NCBI GenBank assembly: GCA_009695195.1
Contig: SIBJ01000009.1
Span: 1 to 64,000, forward strand
DNA from: Pedosphaera sp.
GTDB lineage: Bacteria > Verrucomicrobiota > Verrucomicrobiia > Limisphaerales > JADLHS01
DNA length: 64,000 bases
Direction of reading: 5' to 3'
Shown: piece after piece, positions 17,025 to 24,646 of the stretch
How the letters are laid out: each line of letters begins with the position of its first letter
How positions within the stretch are numbered: the stretch's first letter is position 1
Position numbers and translations under genes: made by a program
Notes under the pieces: generated by a model
Database searches by the model: none
Seen by the model: only the letters and a program-made list of their open reading frames with translations
What the model was told of the DNA's origin: nothing

Positions 17025-17903
17025 ATGCCCAGCACCCGCGACATCCGCCGACGCATCAAGTCGGTCAAGAACACGGCGCAGATCACGAAGGCCATGCAAA
17101 TGGTGGCTTCGTCGAAGATGCGCAAGGCGCAGCTCGCCGCCCTGGCGGGCCGGCCGTACGCGAGTTTGATGAACAACCTGCTCGCGCATGTCGCCGGCAA
17201 CGCCGGAGATTTCGCGCACCCGCTGCTGGAACAGCGCGAGGGGAAAAAGCGCGCGGTGTTGCTCGTCAGCACGGACAAGGGCCTCTGCGGAGCACTCAAC
17301 TCAAACCTCACGCGCGAGGCGGTGAAGTTCGACAAGGATACGACTGTGTTTGTTTGTGCCGGCAAAAAAGGAGCTCAATTCATTTCCCGCACCAAGCGCA
17401 AGCTCGCCGCGGAATTCACCTACAAGGATGCGCCATTGTTTGCCGAGGCACGGGCGATTTCGAAGTTCGTGCAAGACCTGTTCGTCAAGGGCGAGGTGGA
17501 CCGCGTGGATGTGCTCTACACGAACTTCGTCAGCACCCTGGTTCAGAAACCTGAAGTGCAACCGCTGTTGCCCATCGGCGAAATCACCGGGGTGCAGTCC
17601 GGCGTTCACGGCGGTGAGACTTCCGTCGCGCTGGAAAAATCCGGCGTCGAGTATCTCTTCGAGCCAGGGGCCGACGGCGTGCTCGGCGCGTTGCTGCCGC
17701 ACTATCTGAATTTTCAGGTCTATCAATTCCTGCTCGAAGCCAAGGCGTCCGAGCACAGCTCGCGCATGGTGGCGATGAAGAACGCGACCGACAACGCCAA
17801 GCAACTCATCAAAGACCTCACGCTCGATTACAACAAGCTGCGGCAGGCGAACATCACGAAGGAACTTTTGGAAATCACCACCGCCCAGATGGCGTTGGGT
17901 TGA
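17025..17903 (+). CDS. atpG: ATP synthase F1 subunit gamma
   Basis: Predicted 292-residue rotating central shaft of F1. The N-terminal helix matches the family (TRDIRRRIKSVKNTAQITKA), as do LVSTDKGLCGALNSNL and the C-terminal helix (EHSSRMVAMKNATDNAKQLI). Full length. Only four bases separate it from the ORF6N stop; GAAGATAA just before the start is a weak ribosome site at best. A NYN gene follows where atpD would normally be. Confidence 0.95.
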   Translation: MPSTRDIRRRIKSVKNTAQITKAMQMVASSKMRKAQLAALAGRPYASLMNNLLAHVAGNAGDFAHPLLEQREGKKRAVLLVSTDKGLCGALNSNLTREAVKFDKDTTVFVCAGKKGAQFISRTKRKLAAEFTYKDAPLFAEARAISKFVQDLFVKGEVDRVDVLYTNFVSTLVQKPEVQPLLPIGEITGVQSGVHGGETSVALEKSGVEYLFEPGADGVLGALLPHYLNFQVYQFLLEAKASEHSSRMVAMKNATDNAKQLIKDLTLDYNKLRQANITKELLEITTAQMALG

Positions 17904-17935
17904 CGGCTGCTCGGAAAATCGAAATACTCTAAATT

Positions 17936-20012
<2,077 letters not shown>

Positions 20013-20018
20013 CCCAGT

Positions 20019-20080
20019 CTCTTAATCGTAATCCTCCGGGAGCGAGTAAGAGTAAGATGAAGATTAAGATCAAGAACTGA
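20019..20080. repeat. AAGATTAAGA imperfect inverted repeat between atpD and atpC
   Basis: CTCTTAATCGTAATC (20019-20033) is partly complementary to AGTAAGATGAAGATTAAGA further on. This AT-richer, low-complexity pattern stands out from the coding sequence and looks like another dispersed repeat. It leaves atpC with an odd 72-bp spacer. Confidence 0.55.
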
Positions 20081-20084
20081 AACA

Positions 20085-20492
20085 ATGGCCAACACACTGA
20101 AACTCGAAATCGTCACGCCGGAAGCGAAAGTTTATTCCGAAGACGTGGACATGGTCACGCTGCCGGGCGTCGAAGGCGAGATGGGCATCCTGCCGATGCA
20201 CGTCCCACTGATGAGCCAGTTGACCGCCGGCGAAATCATCGCGCGCAAGGGCGGCCAGGATTATTTTCTCGCCGTCGGCGATGGTTTCGTGGAAGTCACC
20301 GGCGAACGCGTCTCCATTCTGACCGACATGGCGATCAAGGCCGAGAACATTGACGAGGTGAAAGCCGAAGAAGCCCGCAAGCGCGCCGAAGCCCGCCTCG
20401 CCGAAAAGCTCGACGATGAAGAAGTTGCCAACGTCAATGCGGCGCTGGCTCATTCACTGGCACAGTTGAAAGTGAAACGGCGGATGAAATAA
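20085..20492 (+). CDS. atpC: ATP synthase F1 subunit epsilon
   Basis: Predicted 135-residue subunit that couples and regulates rotation. The N-terminal beta sandwich is clear (LEIVTPEAKVYSEDVDMVTL, LPGVEGEMGILPMHVPL), followed by a helical C-terminal arm (EEARKRAEARLAEKLDDEEV). It is the last gene of the atp operon, followed by a repeat and a two-way terminator. Confidence 0.95.
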   Translation: MANTLKLEIVTPEAKVYSEDVDMVTLPGVEGEMGILPMHVPLMSQLTAGEIIARKGGQDYFLAVGDGFVEVTGERVSILTDMAIKAENIDEVKAEEARKRAEARLAEKLDDEEVANVNAALAHSLAQLKVKRRMK

Positions 20493-20493
20493 C

Positions 20494-20640
20494 CGTAGCT
20501 CCGCTAGGAGCGGAATCTTTGTAGTTGCCGGCAACCCTTGTTCTCCCAAGCCCCAGCGGGGCGGCATAATCTATGTCGCTCCTGACGGAGCTTTTGCTTC
20601 TCTCTTAATCTGCCCGACTACAAAGATGGCACCCCTGACG
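20494..20640. repeat. GTAGCTCCG/CGGAGCT composite repeat
   Basis: GTAGCTCCGCTAGGAGCG near 20497 and GTCGCTCCTGACGGAGCT near 20573 are inverted copies. The ATCTTTGTAGT and ACTACAAAGAT stretches also pair. The remainder holds AGCCCCAGCGGGGC and CCCCTGACGGGG hairpins. Between atpC and the terminator, no gene. Confidence 0.75.
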
Positions 20641-20653
20641 GGGTTTCAAAAAG

Positions 20654-20687
20654 AACGGCGCGGATGATTCCGCGCCGTTTCTATTTT
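20654..20687. terminator. Bidirectional terminator between atpC and NIL gene
   Basis: AACGGCGCGG (20654-20663) pairs with CCGCGCCGTT (20670-20679) around ATGATT. A T-rich tract (TCTATTTT) follows on the plus strand, and TCTTTTTG on the minus strand. It can end both the atp operon and the minus-strand cluster. Confidence 0.9.
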
Positions 20688-20700
20688 GAAAGAAGACGGT

Positions 20701-20985
20701 TCAGCTCTCCACCACACTGATCTCGACTGGTTCGACGCTGACGCCGTGTTTCACCAGCCACTTGATGGCGGCTTTCACTTCCGCCCGCGGGCCGTCGAGT
20801 TCGAGGCAGACGATGCCGATTTCATCCGTCACGCTGGCCTGGCGGATGTTGGTGACGACTTTGAATTTGCGCCCGACTTCCCAGAGGAGCGGCTTCTTGA
20901 TGAGCTTGGGCGGATACATCAACCACAGGCGCGTTTGTTGCGGTGAGCTTTGTGTCGTCGGCTTGGATTTCTTTTTTGTAGCCAT
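20701..20985 (-). CDS. NIL-domain protein
   Basis: Predicted 94-residue cytoplasmic protein. After a Lys/Gln-rich start, the NIL (ferredoxin-like) fold spans about residues 18-92: RLWLMYPPKLIKKPLLWEVG, then NIRQASVTDEIGIVCLELDG. NIL domains cap methionine importer ATPases, where they bind methionine, and occur with ferredoxin domains in proteins linked to homocysteine formation in methanogens and sulfate reducers. It is the last gene of the SAM-riboswitch cluster, so a role in sulfur or methionine metabolism is inferred. No iron-sulfur cysteines are present. Confidence 0.85.
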   Translation of the reverse strand: MATKKKSKPTTQSSPQQTRLWLMYPPKLIKKPLLWEVGRKFKVVTNIRQASVTDEIGIVCLELDGPRAEVKAAIKWLVKHGVSVEPVEISVVES

Positions 20986-21004
20986 GAGATTGATTGGTTT
21001 ATTT

Positions 21005-21165
21005 GCCCTCCCTCACCCCGGCCCTCTCCCCAAGGAGAGAGTGAATGTCTCGCCGGTTACTGATAACTCGAAAGCCGGTCGCATTGTATCCGTCGTTCAA
21101 ATCACCAGAGGCAGCCGCTCGCTGTTCCCTCTCCCCGGGGGAGAGGGTTAGGGTGAGGGCGAGCG
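21005..21165. repeat. CCCTCACCC/GGGTGAGGG dispersed palindromic repeat, copy 2
   Basis: Same architecture and length as 11357-11517: an outer CCCTCACCCCGGCCCTCTCC arm at the left, and CTCTCCCCGGGGGAGAGGG then TTAGGGTGAGGGCGAGC at the right. The central part differs from copy 1. It separates the sulfur-carrier gene from the NIL gene. Confidence 0.85.
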
Positions 21166-21186
21166 TTTTCACAAACTTGTTTCGAC

Positions 21187-21462
21187 CTAACCTCCCGCAA
21201 TCGCCGGGATGATGCTGATTTCGTCGCCGTCTTTGAGCGGGGTGCTCTGGTTCTTGAGGAAGCGGATGTCCTCCTCGTTCACATACACGTTCACGAAACG
21301 GCGGACTTCGCCTTTCTCGTCCACGAGGCGTTCCTGGATGCCGGGATAGCGCGTCTGCAATTCCGTGATCGCCTCGGCGATGGTCGCGCCGTTGACCTCC
21401 ACGAGTTCTTCGTTGTTGGTCAACTTGCGCAGCGGGGTTGGGATGCGGACTTTTTTGGGCAT
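21187..21462 (-). CDS. CysO/MoaD-like sulfur-carrier protein
   Basis: Predicted 91-residue ubiquitin-like protein ending in AIAGG. The free Gly-Gly end is the site where such proteins are adenylated and converted to a thiocarboxylate that donates sulfur. Sequence order resembles mycobacterial CysO: VRIPTPLRKL, GISERL-like GIQERLVDEKG, RRFVNVYVNEEDIRFL, then PLKDGDEISIIPAIAGG. CysO feeds cysteine synthesis by CysM; in this cluster the PLP partner is a threonine-synthase-like enzyme. No activating E1-like or JAMM peptidase gene is in the window. A partial copy of its 5' end lies at 22507-22606. Confidence 0.9.
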   Translation of the reverse strand: MPKKVRIPTPLRKLTNNEELVEVNGATIAEAITELQTRYPGIQERLVDEKGEVRRFVNVYVNEEDIRFLKNQSTPLKDGDEISIIPAIAGG

Positions 21463-21512
21463 AAAATAAATTGTGTCAGGTGCGGGGTGTCAGGTGTCAG
21501 GTGATTGTGCGG

Positions 21513-21797
21513 TCAAGCGGCTTCAAAAGTAACTTTCAATCCGAGCGCGGTCAGCACTGAATTCAAGCTCGTCAAACGCGGGTTGCCGTCACGCGAAACG
21601 AGACGATACAAACTTTCCCCGTTCAACTTGCTCAATTCGGCGGCGCGGGCGACGCCGCCTTGCGCTTCAACCACGTCGCGCAGTCCGACGAGAAAAACTT
21701 CCGGGCCTTCCTCGTAACAGGCGGTGAGGTATTCTGCCGCCTGTTCAGGGTCGTCGAGTTTCTCGTGCAAAATCTTTTTGTAACTCACGGTTTTCAT
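21513..21797 (-). CDS. HigA-type antitoxin-like HTH protein
   Basis: Predicted 94-residue helix-turn-helix protein of the addiction-module antidote type. The N-terminus (YKKILHEKLDDPEQAAEYLT) and the DNA-binding part (GVARAAELSKLNGESLYRLV, about 48-67) match the usual arrangement. A HigB-type toxin gene is not next to it; instead its start overlaps the end of a PIN-domain gene by four bases. It may control the PIN cassette or be an orphan. Confidence 0.8.
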   Translation of the reverse strand: MKTVSYKKILHEKLDDPEQAAEYLTACYEEGPEVFLVGLRDVVEAQGGVARAAELSKLNGESLYRLVSRDGNPRLTSLNSVLTALGLKVTFEAA

Positions 21798-22210
21798 TTT
21801 TCCAGCTTTGCCAGGATGCTCAAGAACTCGCTAGCGCGGACGATTTCAATGTCCCGAAACTTCTTCAAATCCAGCAAATCCTTGTCGCCGCTGATGACAT
21901 ACGTTGCTTTGCCTTCGATGGCACATTCAATCACTGCATTGTCATCAGGATCGCGCGGCACGGCATTCAGCACGTTCGGAATTCTTACGGTGCCAAGGAA
22001 GCGCAAAAAACGCGCAATCGTTTCGGCGCTTTGCTCGGCGGAAAAGCCGAGCCTTAGTTCCAACTTCTCCGCCAGTTCATCCATCAACTCGGCACAGGTC
22101 ACGGCTTGGATTTTTCCCGCCCGCGCCAACTCCACACATTCAAACGGTTTCCCGCGCCAGCCGGTTGCCGAAAAAAGAACGTTGGTATCGAAGACGACGG
22201 TGGGCACCAC
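21794..22210 (-). CDS. PIN-domain putative toxin ribonuclease
   Basis: Predicted 138-residue PIN-domain protein. The acidic residues expected for metal binding are present: D in VVFDTNVLFSA, E/D in CAELMDELAEK, and D in PRDPDDNAVIECA and ISGDKDLLDL. Such VapC/COG2402-type nucleases cut tRNA or other RNA. It lies two bases after the 79-aa gene upstream and overlaps the HTH gene downstream, so the three genes form one cassette inside the sulfur cluster. Confidence 0.85.
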   Translation of the reverse strand: MVPTVVFDTNVLFSATGWRGKPFECVELARAGKIQAVTCAELMDELAEKLELRLGFSAEQSAETIARFLRFLGTVRIPNVLNAVPRDPDDNAVIECAIEGKATYVISGDKDLLDLKKFRDIEIVRASEFLSILAKLEK

Positions 22211-22212
22211 GG

Positions 22213-22452
22213 TTATTCCTCATGCAACAACCGATCCACGAACTCTTCGCGTTGATCTTCCGACAGACGATCCCAGTCGAGTCCGCGTTCGGCGCAGCGG
22301 CGACGCAATTGCGCCTCGGCAAAACCCATTCGCTCGTCATGCCGGATTTCTGCATCCTCGGCCAGCGCCAGCAATGCTTGTCGCTTCCGGGCGGACGGCA
22401 ACTGGCGCACCAGCGAAATCACCTGCTCATCGGTCAATTCCAAAACGCTCAT
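22213..22452 (-). CDS. Small partner protein of the PIN toxin (likely antitoxin)
   Basis: Predicted 79-residue acidic, helical protein (ELTDEQVISLVRQLPSARKR; EDQREEFVDRLLHEE). It has no recognised DNA-binding fold. Its size, charge and position just before the PIN gene (two-base gap) suggest an antitoxin, but this rests on context only. Confidence 0.7.
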   Translation of the reverse strand: MSVLELTDEQVISLVRQLPSARKRQALLALAEDAEIRHDERMGFAEAQLRRRCAERGLDWDRLSEDQREEFVDRLLHEE

Positions 22453-22480
22453 ATCTTGAAAGTATCAGCCGCCAGCCAAA

Positions 22481-22594
22481 TCACAAATTGAATTCAACGG
22501 TCGCCCCGGCGATGGTCGCGCCGTTGACCTCCACGAGTTCTTCGTTGTTGGTCAACTTGCGCAGCGGGGTGGGGATACGAACTGTTTTTGGCAT
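22481..22594 (-). pseudogene. Truncated duplicate of the sulfur-carrier gene 5' end
   Basis: Bases 22507-22606 repeat 21375-21475 in the same orientation with only a handful of differences. They cover the start codon and first 29 codons of the CysO-like gene and its leader. The copy then runs into unrelated sequence and stops after 37 codons at 22481. It lacks the fold and the Gly-Gly end, so it cannot work as a carrier. Confidence 0.85.
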
Positions 22595-22623
22595 AAATTT
22601 ATTGTGACTAATTCAATCAAATA

Positions 22624-22956
22624 TCAAACAAGATGAAAAATCTCGGCCTGACACTTCGCACACTTTCCGGTTTCTGAAACAGAAGTTTCAGAAAAAAGCC
22701 ATTGTCCACATGAACGGCAAATTAACCTGTGCTTTTCACGAAGATGCCTTGAGATCAAAACTACTGCTCCCACAAAGCCGATGACTGCAAAAGCAATAAA
22801 CACGTTTGAAACCGTTTCATGTTCGTGAAACCAATATCGAAATCCTGCGCCAATTGCGAAAAACGCCGCCAGCCACACCATAAAAGACGCCGTTGACATC
22901 CAGCTGATTTCACGCCGGAAATTGCGCTGTGCGTTTATGAACTCAATCTCTGTCAC
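22624..22956 (-). CDS. Small membrane protein with C-terminal zinc ribbon
   Basis: Predicted 110-residue protein. Two membrane helices (about residues 20-37 and 50-67) are followed by four cysteines in CRSCGQW and CAKCQAE, a zinc-ribbon arrangement near the C-terminus. It follows the threonine-synthase-like gene by 27 bp on the same strand and is more AT-rich than its neighbours. No family assigned; relation to the sulfur cluster is unclear. Confidence 0.65.
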   Translation of the reverse strand: MTEIEFINAQRNFRREISWMSTASFMVWLAAFFAIGAGFRYWFHEHETVSNVFIAFAVIGFVGAVVLISRHLREKHRLICRSCGQWLFSETSVSETGKCAKCQAEIFHLV

Positions 22957-22983
22957 GGCTTTGACACGCAGGCTTGCCAGCTT

Positions 22984-24240
22984 TTACACCGACACCTTCT
23001 CCTCACTCGCCAGCATCGTTTCAAACTCGCGCAGGCTCGGCTTGATTTCGCGCGTCTTGCCGACGTGGCCCACGACCGCATCGAGCGTCTTCAGGCCGTT
23101 GCCGGTGATGCAGAGCACGGCGGAATCATTCGCCGGAATTTTGCCCGAGGCAATGAGTTTCTTGGCCACGCCCACGGTCACGCCGCCGGCAGTTTCGGCA
23201 AAGATACCTTCTGTTTCCGCGAGCAGGCGGATGGCTTCGCGGATTTCGTCGTCGGTCACGTCGTCGGCGGCGCCGCCGGTTTCCTTCATCACGCGCAACG
23301 CGTAGAAGCCGTCCGCCGGCGTGCCGATGGCGAGCGACTTCGCAATCGTGTTCGGCTTGACGGGCTTGAAGAAATCCAGTCCCGCCTTTTGCGCGACGGA
23401 AATGGGCGAGCACCCGGTCGCTTGCGCGCCGTGGATGTGGTATTCGGTTTCCGAAACGAGGCCGAGCTTCACAAATTCCTGGTAGCCCTTCTGGATTTTC
23501 GTGAGCAAAGAGCCGGACGCCATCGGCACAACGGTGTGTTGCGGGATGCGCCAGCCGGATTGCTCGATGATTTCATACGCCTGACTCTTCGAGCCTTCGG
23601 CGTAGTAGGGCCGCATGTTCACATTCACGAACGCCCAGCCGAACTTGCCCGCGATCTCGGCGCAAAGCCGGTTCACTTCGTCGTAATGGCCCTTGATGGT
23701 GATCACGTTCGCGCCATAGACAAGCGAGTTGACGATTTTTCCCTGCTCCAAATCCGACGGGATGAAAACGTAGGCGCGCAGCCCGGCGGACGCGGCTTGA
23801 GCGGCGACGGAGTTGGCGAGGTTGCCAGTCGAAGCGCACGCCACGGTGTCAAAACCCAGTTCGCGCGCGCGGCTCAATGCGACGCTCACCACGCGGTCTT
23901 TGAAGGACAGCGTGGGGTAGTTGACCGTGTCGTTCTTGATCCAAAGTTCGCGGATGCCGAGGGCTTTGGCGAGCCGGTCGGCTTTGACGAGCGGCGTGAA
24001 ACCGACTTGCAGCCCGACGGTCGGGTCCTTGGCCACGGGCAGCAACTCGCGGTAGCGCCACATGGATTTGGCCCGCGATTGGATCGCGGCCTTGGTCATG
24101 GACTTCTTGATGCGGTCGTAATCGTAGGCAACTTCGAGCGGGCCGAAGTCGAACTCGCAAACGTGCGTGGCTGTGAGCGGATACTCGCGTCCGCACTCGC
24201 GGCACTTGAGCGCCTTCATGAAACCTTGATGTTCACTCAT
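22984..24240 (-). CDS. thrC: Threonine-synthase-like PLP enzyme
   Basis: Predicted 418-residue cytoplasmic enzyme of the ThrC family, which turns O-phosphohomoserine into threonine. An N-terminal zinc-ribbon-like segment has C13, C16 and C28. K114 in LSFKDR is the PLP lysine, and CASTGNLANSVAA and the late CITGNGLKT fit the cofactor-binding loops. Two points suggest a different job: a SAM-I riboswitch precedes it, and downstream genes encode a sulfur carrier and a NIL protein. A variant that places sulfur on O-phosphohomoserine to make homocysteine would fit this context. Ordinary threonine synthase remains the conservative call. Confidence 0.88.
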   Translation of the reverse strand: MSEHQGFMKALKCRECGREYPLTATHVCEFDFGPLEVAYDYDRIKKSMTKAAIQSRAKSMWRYRELLPVAKDPTVGLQVGFTPLVKADRLAKALGIRELWIKNDTVNYPTLSFKDRVVSVALSRARELGFDTVACASTGNLANSVAAQAASAGLRAYVFIPSDLEQGKIVNSLVYGANVITIKGHYDEVNRLCAEIAGKFGWAFVNVNMRPYYAEGSKSQAYEIIEQSGWRIPQHTVVPMASGSLLTKIQKGYQEFVKLGLVSETEYHIHGAQATGCSPISVAQKAGLDFFKPVKPNTIAKSLAIGTPADGFYALRVMKETGGAADDVTDDEIREAIRLLAETEGIFAETAGGVTVGVAKKLIASGKIPANDSAVLCITGNGLKTLDAVVGHVGKTREIKPSLREFETMLASEEKVSV

Positions 24241-24286
24241 AAACTTTCTTTCAACCGTAGCAGCCGGTGTTAGTCGGCGCGTTCAA

Positions 24287-24390
24287 GGAGCGCGGGCTTT
24301 AGCCCGCTTCACCGTCCGCACTCGCGAGACGTTTCAGATTTCAATGCGCTCTTAACTTCGAGCGTTGAAGCGGCCTAAAGGCCGCGCTCC
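24287..24390. repeat. GGAGCGCGGGCTT inverted repeat in the thrC leader
   Basis: GGAGCGCGGGCTTTAGCCCG (24287-24306) with CTTCA pairs with TGAAG, CGGCCTAAAGGCCGCGCTCC ending at 24390. The same family occurs in the nuoH-nuoJ spacer (30715). Here it lies between the riboswitch terminator and the thrC start codon. Confidence 0.8.
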
Positions 24391-24397
24391 ATCAGGG

Positions 24398-24432
24398 CAA
24401 ACAAAAAGCCCCGACTCTTGGAGAGAAGGGGC
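24398..24432 (-). terminator. Riboswitch terminator hairpin
   Basis: On the minus strand GCCCC (24432-24428) pairs with GGGGC (24412-24408), with an inner CTC/GAG pair, followed by TTTTTGTTTG. CTTCTC in the 5' arm can alternatively pair with GAGAAG at the end of aptamer stem P1, the usual switch between readthrough and stop. Confidence 0.85.
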
Positions 24433-24566
24433 GACAAATGTTTTTGTGCTCTTCTCATTTTCCCCCGACACCCGTCGGGGCTGGATTTGGCACCTGCATT
24501 GAAATCGAAATTTCAACCGGTTGCCGTGGCGTCATCGGGCCAGTCCCTCAGCCACTCTGCATGAGA
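24433..24566 (-). promoter_or_regulatory. SAM-I (S box) riboswitch
   Basis: Read on the minus strand, the aptamer shows the near-universal SAM-I core: AGAGTGGCTGAGGGACTGGC, CCGATGACGCC, GGCAACC and GGTGCCAAATCC. Stem P1 is closed by TCTCAT (24566-24561) with ATGAGA (24458-24453). P4 is CCCCGAC/GTCGGGG. A terminator follows at 24398-24432. High SAM should stop transcription before the threonine-synthase-like gene. It sits after the metH stop, so the controlled genes are thrC, the zinc-ribbon gene and, if the transcript runs on, the sulfur carrier and NIL gene. Confidence 0.96.
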
Positions 24567-24590
24567 CCGTTGGTATCAACGGATGCGGAT

Positions 24591-24619
24591 AGATTGATCT
24601 TAGTCCGCTTCAGTGTCAA
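24591..24619 (-). promoter_or_regulatory. Promoter upstream of the riboswitch
   Basis: A perfect TTGACA (24619-24614 on the minus strand) is followed after 17 bp by CAATCT (24596-24591), a weak -10 box. The predicted start near 24585 lies just before the aptamer, fitting an independent promoter for the riboswitch transcript rather than readthrough from metH. Confidence 0.55.
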
Positions 24620-24646
24620 CCGGTTTTGTAAAACGGTGACGCGGAA

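Noticed and set aside
23065-24273. 402-codon open frame opposite the ThrC-like gene
   Set aside because: The opposite strand encodes an enzyme with an intact PLP site, and this frame has no conserved motif.
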